From CAYLLT01 sp964384465 (GTDB taxonomy: Bacteria; Planctomycetota; Phycisphaerae; UBA1845; PWPN01), in contig CAYLLT010000068.1 of assembly GCA_964384465.1 (NCBI GenBank), positions 1-33,239 of the forward strand: a stretch of 33,239 bases of DNA, written 5' to 3'. Shown here one piece after another: positions 1 to 6,684 of the stretch (positions are counted from its first letter, which is position 1; the number at the start of each line of letters is the position of its first letter). The position numbers and the translations under genes are program-made. The notes below the pieces were generated by a model that searched no databases, was not told the origin of the DNA, and was given only the letters and a program-made list of their open reading frames with translations.

Positions 1-31
1 TGAAGTTGCGGATGAGGGTGCGGTCGAACAT
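1..31 (-). CDS. lepA: Translation elongation factor 4 (LepA), first 10 codons only, runs off the left edge
   Basis: Reading leftwards from the ATG at 29-31, the strand encodes MFDRTLIRNF, identical to the start of the lepA fragment at 2268-2573. LepA (EF4) is a ribosome-bound GTPase of the translation-factor family. A GGAGATCTCC-like Shine-Dalgarno lies just upstream at about 41-52. The 33 bases 1-33 match 2543-2575 exactly, and the upstream sequences then diverge. The rest of the gene, if intact, lies outside the window, so I cannot tell whether this is the functional copy. A contig end caused by the repeat is also possible. Confidence 0.6.
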   Translation of the reverse strand, partial: MFDRTLIRNF

Positions 32-224
32 CGAAGTCGGAGGAGATCTCCATCAAAGTGGGTATAGGAGCGGCGAACGTGCCGACGCCGAATCCAAGTC
101 TTGCATTGTAGCCAGCTTAGCCAGCGGGGGGAAACATGCGCCCGGGACGTGCGGACCTCGCCTCTCTCCCCACCTCGCGCCCGTCAGGTATACTTAATGT
201 TAAAGGAATCGAAAGGCCTTTAGC
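32..224. other. Intergenic region between lepA start and the 459-aa gene
   Basis: No convincing gene. A 63-codon plus-strand frame at 6-197 crosses the antisense of lepA and has no recognisable domain. The stretch should hold the divergent promoters of lepA (minus) and of the gene at 225. Its right end is AT-richer (taatgttaaaggaatcg, about 195-211) than the surroundings. I could not assign promoter boxes with confidence. Confidence 0.4.
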
Positions 225-1604
225 ATGAGCGACAAACCGGACTGGAATCTGCTTCTCAATTTGCACCAGTCCATCCGTCACGAGCAAACGCTACGAGCCA
301 CCGCGATGCTCGCAGGACTGACGGCCGAGGCGGCCAAGCATGCGGCAGTTGCCCAGGCCCACGCCGCTGAACTGGAAAGAGAAATCGGTTCCTTGAGAAC
401 CGCCCTGCGCCATCAAGGGGAAGAAACCGATCGATCATCCAGGAAAGCTGCCCATCAAGCGGACATTCGTGACACGATCTTCAATTTGCGAAAGACCATA
501 GAATCTCTGGCCGATACTGAACCCGGACAGGAGCAGCCCACAATCGACTTCTGTGAACATCTGAAAGAGATCGCACCCTCTCCGTCTGACTTTGATCAAA
601 TCGCCGATAAGGATTACTGTTACGCCACACGTGAATTGCTCGACCGCACAATCGTCGACCTATGCCAACTCCGTGATGCTTTTCTTTTGGACGAGTTCCG
701 TCGATCTGTTCACTCCCTCTTGGAGCAAGAGACGGACGATCCGATGGTGCGATTGTGGCGCCATCTTGAAGTCTCCTATGACTCGGCTCTCGAAACCTTG
801 CGCAAAAACAAGACGCTCGCAGCGGATTGTGAAGAGCTCCTTCAGCGAGTGAAGGCGAGCGAACAGGGAGTCAGAAGCCTTATGACCCGGGAGCAAATGA
901 CAACCGTCGAGTCCCTACATGCTGCGAAGAGGAACTTTCTAACGCGAGGAGGCCATGATTGCGATCATGCCCGGATCATGGAGCTTGTGGAAGTGGTCCG
1001 CTCGGTACGGCAGCATCTTCAGAATGCCTCGCGATCCCTCTTCGCATACTTACTTGATTGGCTCCAGTGCGTGAAAGCATGGGAGGGTACGACCCTCGCG
1101 CCTCACCTACGGGCGCTATTTAACCTGAGATGCATGATTTTAGTCTGCAAGGTCGAGGGCCAGCCCCATCCAGAGGTACTCCGACTCGTTCAGTCGACTG
1201 GGAAGAGCATCGGCTTGACAGGCAGCGAGTTTGACCGACTCCTTAACGAGACGAACTCCATCCGAATGTCCGAGTTCGACGGAGGCCCCAAGGATGCGGA
1301 GGAACTCATCGCGAATCTGGTGACGGTCGCGGCTGTCAAAGGCGTGATTCTGTCGCGGGAACGTATTCTAATCGAGAAGCTTGCATCAGCCCTCAAGATT
1401 TCCTCAGAGGTTGTTGACGAGATGTCGGCCCGATTGCTTAAAGAATTACACTCTATGCGTGAAGCACTCGAAGTGCTTGTCGCCTTCGGCGAGCAACGCC
1501 CCGAGGCTGAGCGTTGGATCAAACGAGCCATGCGGCTTCACCCCGGCGATCGCGCTGCGGACGAGTGGGTGCGGCTAGCGTATAAGGAGAGAAGCGCGGA
1601 ATGA
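225..1604 (+). CDS. Uncharacterised coiled-coil protein with two TerB-like helical modules
   Basis: A 459-aa soluble protein with no signal peptide or membrane segment. Residues about 27-75 are Ala/Glu-rich and likely coiled coil. Two C-terminal segments resemble the TerB/DjlA-like all-helical fold: residues about 296-340 (LFNLRCMILVCKVEG, then a helix ending in EFDRLL) and about 356-405 (LIANLVTVAAVKGVILSRER, then LASALKIS). Both follow the pattern of a hydrophobic helix, a short acidic or glycine turn, and a second helix. TerB-like domains are known from tellurite/stress and defence-associated systems, but the assignment here is by eye. The start is the ATG at 225, with weak upstream purine runs (taaagga, gaaagg). 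GC is visibly lower than in the AsmA region. The convergent neighbour ends 10 bp away, and both genes sit between two lepA 5' copies, suggesting acquisition. Function unknown. Confidence 0.7.
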   Translation: MSDKPDWNLLLNLHQSIRHEQTLRATAMLAGLTAEAAKHAAVAQAHAAELEREIGSLRTALRHQGEETDRSSRKAAHQADIRDTIFNLRKTIESLADTEPGQEQPTIDFCEHLKEIAPSPSDFDQIADKDYCYATRELLDRTIVDLCQLRDAFLLDEFRRSVHSLLEQETDDPMVRLWRHLEVSYDSALETLRKNKTLAADCEELLQRVKASEQGVRSLMTREQMTTVESLHAAKRNFLTRGGHDCDHARIMELVEVVRSVRQHLQNASRSLFAYLLDWLQCVKAWEGTTLAPHLRALFNLRCMILVCKVEGQPHPEVLRLVQSTGKSIGLTGSEFDRLLNETNSIRMSEFDGGPKDAEELIANLVTVAAVKGVILSRERILIEKLASALKISSEVVDEMSARLLKELHSMREALEVLVAFGEQRPEAERWIKRAMRLHPGDRAADEWVRLAYKERSAE

Positions 1605-1614
1605 GGGGAGGTGG

Positions 1615-2250
1615 TCATCTTCGCTCTGTTACTGTTTGGAGGGCGCGACGACCTATCTGGCATAACTCCATGATCTTCGTTTCTCTCGGATACAAGTGGT
1701 GAATCCCCCGCATCTTACTCGCTTGTATGGTCTGCCGGATGCGTGTCATTGCCTTCTTTTTGTCTTTCCATTGTGCCCACTGGGCTTTCATGCCCCGCCA
1801 GTGGGACTCGTAGTCACAACAGAGACCCGTGGCTTTGGTATCGACTGGAAAAAAGCACATCGGGAAAATGAAGTGGCACAGCTTGCTGGCGAACACCACT
1901 GAGTTCGATTTGAGGCCCGAAGCGAGGACAAATAGAGGTTCGAGATCCTCCCACCGGAGGACGAGTATGGACGGCTCTCTTTTTGTCTTCGCAACCAGTC
2001 TCTGGTACGCCTTCGAAATCTTCGGGAGCGCGTCTTTCCCACGTTTGTGCATTTCGGATTTGGAGATCGGACGGAGCGCGCGCCATTTCGATAATCTGTC
2101 CAGAGTTTTATCCCACCAAACGTCGGTAAGGCCGAACGCCTTCGCGTTGTAGATTTCGTGGTATTCAGAATTGAGGAGGTCGGGCCACTTGGCCCAGTTT
2201 TTCCGCCACCACCGAAGTCCAGCGTCCAGATTGTTGAGCGTTAAGATCAT
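1615..2250 (-). CDS. Uncharacterised 211-aa protein, Trp- and Lys-rich
   Basis: I do not recognise the family. The start is the ATG at 2250 (MILTLNNLDAGLRWW), preceded by a good Shine-Dalgarno GGAGAAGAAG. The open frame extends upstream to 2286, but that part overlaps the truncated lepA remnant. The protein is basic and aromatic, with many Trp residues (RWWRKNWAKWPDL, FGLTDVWWDKTLDRL), a central HFIFPMCFFPVDTKATGLCCDY stretch holding several cysteines, and no signal peptide or clear membrane helix. It converges on the TerB-like gene at 225-1604 with a 10-bp gap, so the two are not co-transcribed but probably travel together. Its upstream edge abuts the breakpoint of the lepA fragment at about 2280, so its start and ribosome-binding site appear to come from the inserted DNA. 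A toxin, nuclease or defence role is possible but unsupported. Confidence 0.6.
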   Translation of the reverse strand: MILTLNNLDAGLRWWRKNWAKWPDLLNSEYHEIYNAKAFGLTDVWWDKTLDRLSKWRALRPISKSEMHKRGKDALPKISKAYQRLVAKTKREPSILVLRWEDLEPLFVLASGLKSNSVVFASKLCHFIFPMCFFPVDTKATGLCCDYESHWRGMKAQWAQWKDKKKAMTRIRQTIQASKMRGIHHLYPRETKIMELCQIGRRALQTVTERR

Positions 2251-2267
2251 TACTTCTTCTCCGTGCT

Positions 2268-2573
2268 TCAGCGTACATCCTCGCACGCCGCCATGGACCG
2301 CGACACCTCGTAATAGAAATCCACGTGGCCGGGCGTGTCGATCAGGTTGAGCATGTACTCCCGGCCGTCCAGCTTGTAGAAGACGGTCGCGCGGTTGGCC
2401 TTGATGGTGATGCCCATCTCGCGTTCGAGGTCCATGTCGTCGAGGAACTGTTCGCGCATCTCCCGCGGCTGCACGGCGCCGGTGGTGACCAGGATGCGGT
2501 CGGCCAGCGTACTCTTGCCGTGGTCGATGTGGGCGATGATGCTGAAGTTGCGGATGAGGGTGCGGTCGAACAT
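2268..2573 (-). pseudogene. lepA: Truncated lepA (EF4), G-domain N-terminus only
   Basis: The start is the ATG at 2573 with a GAGGAG Shine-Dalgarno nearby. The product shows the start of the EF4 GTPase: IRNFSIIAHIDHGKSTLADR (G1 P-loop), DMDLEREMGITIKA (switch I, G2), and LIDTPGHVDFYYEVSRSMAACE (G3 DTPGH and following helix). LepA is normally about 600 aa. Here homology stops after ACE at about 2280, and the frame reads DVR then a stop. The G4/G5 motifs and all later domains are missing, so the product cannot be a working GTPase. A second copy of the first codons lies at 1-31. I read this as the leftover 5' end of an ancestral lepA displaced when the two-gene block arrived. An assembly join is the main alternative. 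Confidence 0.8.
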
Positions 2574-2773
2574 CGCGAGCGGGATCTCCTCAAACTCAAT
2601 ACTGTAGCACCAGCAACGAGCATCGCAAAGTTGGTTTGAAACCGCCAAGACGCCGAGACGCTAAGAGGAGAAGAGAGGCGATATATCATCGAGTCAGCTC
2701 GACGGCTGGACTGTGATCAACAGATGTTGAGACCGTGAATGAGTGGAGAGCGCCGTTCACTGCAAAACCGGGT
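2574..2773. other. Intergenic region with a GCCAAGACGCC-type repeat
   Basis: This 200-bp stretch holds the Shine-Dalgarno of the lepA fragment and, at about 2640-2668, aaccgccaagacgccgagac followed by gctaagag. It looks like one copy of the short GCCAAGACGCC direct repeat that I associate with planctomycete intergenic regions. No gene is visible; it lies upstream of the lepA remnant and downstream of the convergently ending 574-aa gene. Confidence 0.4.
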
Positions 2774-4498
2774 TCACTTTACGATTATCCGACCCAGCAT
2801 CACGCGTTTATCTTTCACTGCCACCGCCCATTTGAAATCCGGGCTCAGGCTGAAGGTGGCGCCAAGCTCCTGATCCTTGCCCAGGTAACTCATTTTCAGC
2901 GTCTGCGTATCGATGAATGCCTGCCGCCCCGGATCCCATTGCAGATACCGGTCCGACGCCCACGTCACGCTCCCCTCCCGCGCCCAAGGCCGATCTTCCT
3001 CATGAAACAGGAACTCTCGCTGCTCCTCCGTCTTCACATCGGTCACCACCACCTTCTGCTTCTCGAAGAGCTTCATGCGTTTTGCTCCCCCCGGCGAGAC
3101 ATCCTCGCCCAGCTCCATCGACTGCTTCACCTCCTGCATCTTTCCATCTACTGGATTGATCTCATAAGCGCCTTTGGGTTGCGTTGGCTCCCACACTAAC
3201 ACCTGCGCCAGCGCCCGAAGCTTTTGCTCCTCGCCTTGCCATTTAACGATCTTCAGCAGCTTATCGTCTGTCTCAACCGTAGATGTATGTCCGGTCTGAT
3301 GGTCCTGCACCCACAACATCGATTCATTGCCCTTGCCGTTCTGACGATTCTGCCATCCGCTGACGACGACGTACCTTCCCCCGGGTGATAAACCTTCGAT
3401 CCCCACGCTTGTGAAGCCCGTCGACCACGGGCCGGCGAGTTCTTCCCTGTTGCCTTTGGCTCGGTCCACCCGCCACAGCCGCACCGGGTCTGCCGACGAC
3501 ACGGCGCCACGATCCTTCGCGAGTTGCTCCTTGATAAGGAATACCTCGCCAGCGTGGTCCGCCATAGCCACTTCGTACACAACCCCTGCCATCCGCGCGA
3601 TCTCCAAGCGTTCGTCCGGTTTCTCCGGCCGAACGGCGACCACCCGGGTGCCAGTTCCTTCCCGCTCAAACAGCACGACGAAAGGCGTGGCGAACTGCCA
3701 ATGCGATGTGTTCCCTATTTCCCGGATATCCTCGATCTTCGGTCCGACCAGCGTAATGCTCGGGTCCATCTCCGGTGTCCGGGCTGGCCGCGCGCCATCG
3801 CGTATTGCCCGCGCCAGCGTTTGGATCAGATCAGCGCGGTACTCCTCATCCTTCTCCGAAAACTCTCCCTCGCCGGCCACCAGGTTGTAATTAAAGAACA
3901 CCTCCACCTCGACTCCCGCATCCTGCAGAAACAGTTTCGTCGCCGTCCAATTTCCATTGCCGCCAAAACCGCCTGCTTCCTCGCGACCCATTCCCTCTCC
4001 CAGGATTGCGAGGTTAAACTCCATCGGGGTCAGCGGTTCGGGCCTTTGCGCCGGAGGAAGCTGCTGATGAAAACCTTTTGCCACTGCCGCCAGAAATCGC
4101 GCTCCGGCCTCTCGATTGCGCGCAATAAGCTTGCCGGTCGAGAACGCGAACCTGCTGGAGCGATCATCGGCTGGTTTGACTCCGATGGTGATCTCTCCCA
4201 TGCCATGCTCTTCCTCCGCCACACAATCAAACGCCACCCACGTCCCGCCCTGTTCAAACCATGGATCTTTCTCGATCGGCCGCTGGTCCTTCCTGACATT
4301 CCGAACACGAAACGTCAGGTTGCCCCAATCCGCACCCTCTCCCAAAGTCACTTGCGCTCGGCCCTTCTCGCCGCTCATCAGATCCGTCCTGATTCGGCCT
4401 TTAGGCTTCTGTTCCTGGTTCGTATCGCGCAGGTACGCCAGCAGCGCTCCAACCAGAACAACCGATCCGATGGCGATCCAGTTCGTCCGTCGATTCAT
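2774..4498 (-). CDS. Membrane-anchored periplasmic protein with propeller-like C-terminal half
   Basis: A 574-aa protein. The start is the ATG at 4498, with GAGAGG upstream. Residues about 6-24 (NWIAIGSVVLVGALLAYL) form one membrane anchor after a short basic MNRRT, so the bulk is probably periplasmic. Residues about 45-250 are a mixed alpha/beta region of unknown family, including LGEGMGREEAGGFGGNGNWT. Residues about 260-574 read as repeated beta-blades with WD40/TolB-like phrases (VRLWRVDRAKGN, GLSPGGRYVVVSGW, FSLSPDFKWAVAV), suggesting a beta-propeller. No catalytic motif is evident. It ends 172 bp downstream of its minus-strand neighbour's stop, so it may have its own promoter. I cannot assign a function; a sensor or scaffold role is a guess from architecture only. 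Confidence 0.75.
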   Translation of the reverse strand: MNRRTNWIAIGSVVLVGALLAYLRDTNQEQKPKGRIRTDLMSGEKGRAQVTLGEGADWGNLTFRVRNVRKDQRPIEKDPWFEQGGTWVAFDCVAEEEHGMGEITIGVKPADDRSSRFAFSTGKLIARNREAGARFLAAVAKGFHQQLPPAQRPEPLTPMEFNLAILGEGMGREEAGGFGGNGNWTATKLFLQDAGVEVEVFFNYNLVAGEGEFSEKDEEYRADLIQTLARAIRDGARPARTPEMDPSITLVGPKIEDIREIGNTSHWQFATPFVVLFEREGTGTRVVAVRPEKPDERLEIARMAGVVYEVAMADHAGEVFLIKEQLAKDRGAVSSADPVRLWRVDRAKGNREELAGPWSTGFTSVGIEGLSPGGRYVVVSGWQNRQNGKGNESMLWVQDHQTGHTSTVETDDKLLKIVKWQGEEQKLRALAQVLVWEPTQPKGAYEINPVDGKMQEVKQSMELGEDVSPGGAKRMKLFEKQKVVVTDVKTEEQREFLFHEEDRPWAREGSVTWASDRYLQWDPGRQAFIDTQTLKMSYLGKDQELGATFSLSPDFKWAVAVKDKRVMLGRIIVK

Positions 4499-4601
4499 GA
4501 CATGGACCTCTCACGCGGTACGATGTTACCGGCATTTACCGTCGGCTGCACGGCCAAGGAATGGCTGCACATGATAGCTGCGTCCAGTGGTTTCATAACG
4601 A

Positions 4602-5741
4602 TCATTTCGTAAAAGGTTCAGGCTCGACGGTCAGATTGTCCAGGTACACGCGGATGTTCGATCCCATGGCCCAGGTGGTCATGGTGAGCCGGCCGAGGCT
4701 GTGAGCCTGGCAATCGCGCAGGGGTAGTTTTGCGGCCACCGGCTTGCCGTCGGCGGAGACATCGACGGTGAGGGCGTCCAGGTCGAATTTCAGCGCGAGG
4801 CGATACCAGCGGCCGCTGGCGGGAGCCTCCACTACCGTCTTGCTCTGGTCGCCCTGATAGACGATGCGCGAGGAAGCGCCCCAATACAGGAGGGCGACCA
4901 TGCCGCCCGGTCTGGACTCGGCGTCGGGGGCCGCGCTGAAGAAATCGATACGCGTGTATGTGTCCGTGGGATTGGTCTTGGGGTCGCCTTTGTAGGCGAT
5001 GTCGAAGCTGAGCGTGCAGACTCCGCCCTGGATGGTCGGCAGGGTGAGCTTGTCGTTGAGCGTGCCGCCGGCCCGATCCGGCGCCAGTTCGATGGCCTTG
5101 CCGCTCTTGCCAGCAATAAATGCACTCTGCACGCCGGCGGAACGCTCGCTTTTGACCCACCCGCCTTGGCCGGCGAGGGGCCCGTCGTGGTAGAGGTCGA
5201 AGGTCTCGCGCATCGACTGAGCAGTCGGCGCTGCGGGCGGCGCCGGCGGTGGAGCGGGTTTCAGATCCCGTTTGGGCGCCGCGGCGGGGCGCGGCTTGAT
5301 GCGACCCTGGAACAATCCGGCGATGGTGTCCTCGTCGCCGCAGTGTTCGCGGTACGGCGAGTAATTGTTGCCCGGATAAGGCAAAGCGCCCGCGGTCGGC
5401 CGCGCGCCGGTGCAACCCGGCATGCACGTGCCGCGCCGGCCGGGCAGGCACAGGTACACGCGGTTGCTGCACCAGATGTTGGGCCAACTTCGCACCTCGT
5501 GGTAATACTGCTTGAGGAAATCGCGCCGCTGCTGCGGTGCTTTCTGGGCGAAGCCGGTGATCTCGTCGTAGCCGCCGGAGCAGATGCACGCATTGGCCGT
5601 CTGGCAGACGTAGTTGTCGATCTCCAGCAGCACGGGCAGGTCGGCGGAGTCTTCGATGATGCCGATCAGGTCGCGGGCGTCAGGCATCGCCGGGTTGATC
5701 TCCAGCCCGTGCGGATACGTCTTGGTGTAGCGGGCCGTGAC
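4602..5741 (-). CDS. 3' part of a frameshifted secreted TIM-barrel/LamG-like protein
   Basis: This is the continuation, one frame over, of the gene starting at 6562. Coding resumes at about 5741 with VTARYTKTYPHGLEINPAMP; a gene caller may instead pick the ATG at 5687 (MPDARDLIG). First comes the end of a barrel-like domain rich in cysteines (CQTANACICSGGYDE, NIWCSNRVYLCLPGRRGTC), then a Pro/Ala-rich linker at about 5210-5290. About 200 C-terminal residues follow a beta-sandwich (concanavalin/LamG-like) pattern, including ETFDLYHDGPL, GVCTLSFDIAY, GRWYRLALKFDLDAL and NIRVYLDNLTVEP. Such C-terminal domains usually bind polysaccharide. Stop at 4602. Together the two parts would make a protein of about 650 aa. 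Whether the break is a true mutation or a sequencing indel cannot be told from one sequence. Confidence 0.7.
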   Translation of the reverse strand, partial: VTARYTKTYPHGLEINPAMPDARDLIGIIEDSADLPVLLEIDNYVCQTANACICSGGYDEITGFAQKAPQQRRDFLKQYYHEVRSWPNIWCSNRVYLCLPGRRGTCMPGCTGARPTAGALPYPGNNYSPYREHCGDEDTIAGLFQGRIKPRPAAAPKRDLKPAPPPAPPAAPTAQSMRETFDLYHDGPLAGQGGWVKSERSAGVQSAFIAGKSGKAIELAPDRAGGTLNDKLTLPTIQGGVCTLSFDIAYKGDPKTNPTDTYTRIDFFSAAPDAESRPGGMVALLYWGASSRIVYQGDQSKTVVEAPASGRWYRLALKFDLDALTVDVSADGKPVAAKLPLRDCQAHSLGRLTMTTWAMGSNIRVYLDNLTVEPEPFTK

Positions 5742-6562
5742 GGGTAGCAGATGTAATCGAGCAACTGGCGGCCCTCGTGCATCCAGCCGGCGACGTGCGA
5801 GGTCAGCAGCACGCCGCGGCGGCGAGCGTTCTTGGCGGCGTAGTCTTTGGCGAACTTGCATATCTCGCTCAGGGCCTTGCCGTCGCGGTCGTTTTCGCCC
5901 ACCAGCGCCAGTCCGCCGAACCAGATCGATTCAAACCCGGCCTCGATGTATTCCTTCAACAGGTAACGAAAGTAGAGCTGCGTTTCCGGCCTGGTGATGT
6001 CGGGTACGCTCGCTCCCTTGCCCCAGCGGTCGATGTGCGGCCAGTCGCGGGCGAAGAAGTTTTCGTAATGGAAGTAGTGCAGGTTGCCCTTATCGTTCGG
6101 CGAGGGGGCGCGCTTGACGGTGAGGCCGTTCTGCTGCATGTATTGCCATAGCCACGGCGGGATGAGCGTGGTGTCGGCGTTGGGGCCGATGTGCTCGGCA
6201 ATGAAACCCTCGACGATCACGTCCTGAAGCCCGCGGGTGGCATGGAGATTCGCGAGGCGGAGCTTGCATTTGTCCCAGTAGCCGCGATCGGGATAGGACC
6301 GGCCCCAACTGAGCTCGCCGCCGTGAATGAACTTGGCCCCGGTGCGGAGGAGGAAGGCCTTGGTCCGCTCGAACTCGGCGTCATTGAACGCTTGGAACGA
6401 CAGCGCCTCGAAATGCGCGACCGCGCGATTCAGGAAAGCCTCGATCTTTGGCTTGGTGAGCTGGGCCTGGCCGTTGAAACCCCAACTCTCCGCGGAGAGC
6501 GCGGGCGAAAGCGTCGGCGCCGCCAGCAGCACGGTGAGTACAGCAGATGCAGGTCTGTTCAT
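5741..6562 (-). CDS. 5' part of a frameshifted secreted TIM-barrel-like (putative glycoside hydrolase) protein
   Basis: The start is the ATG at 6562, giving MNRPASAVLTVLLAAPTLSP with AES following: a typical Sec signal peptide cleaved at about residue 25. The mature part has alternating beta-alpha segments (FLLRTGAKFIHGGELSWGR, LQDVIVEGFIAEHIG, AGFESIWFGGLALVGEN, RRRGVLLTSHVAGWMHEGRQ) consistent with a TIM-barrel hydrolase-like domain, though I do not recognise a numbered GH family. The reading is good through LLDYICYP at about 5741; then the frame degenerates and stops at 5666, while the continuing sequence resumes in the next frame (VTARYTKTYP). One missing base restores it. The gene diverges from the six-hairpin glycosidase at 6685, with 122 bp between the starts, so the two may share a control region for carbohydrate use. 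Confidence 0.7.
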
Positions 6563-6684
6563 GTCGGCGGTACTATACAATCCGCGTTGGGCAAATAGAA
6601 TCACATCCCGGATGGCGAGCCGCCGGGTTTATCCCGGAGGTCAGCGAAAAACAAGCCGATACTTCTTTCAAGTCGAGGAGTCCG

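Noticed and set aside
6..197. 63-codon plus-strand open frame at the left edge
   Set aside because: It runs antisense through the lepA start and the intergenic region, has no recognisable domain, and has no ribosome-binding site.
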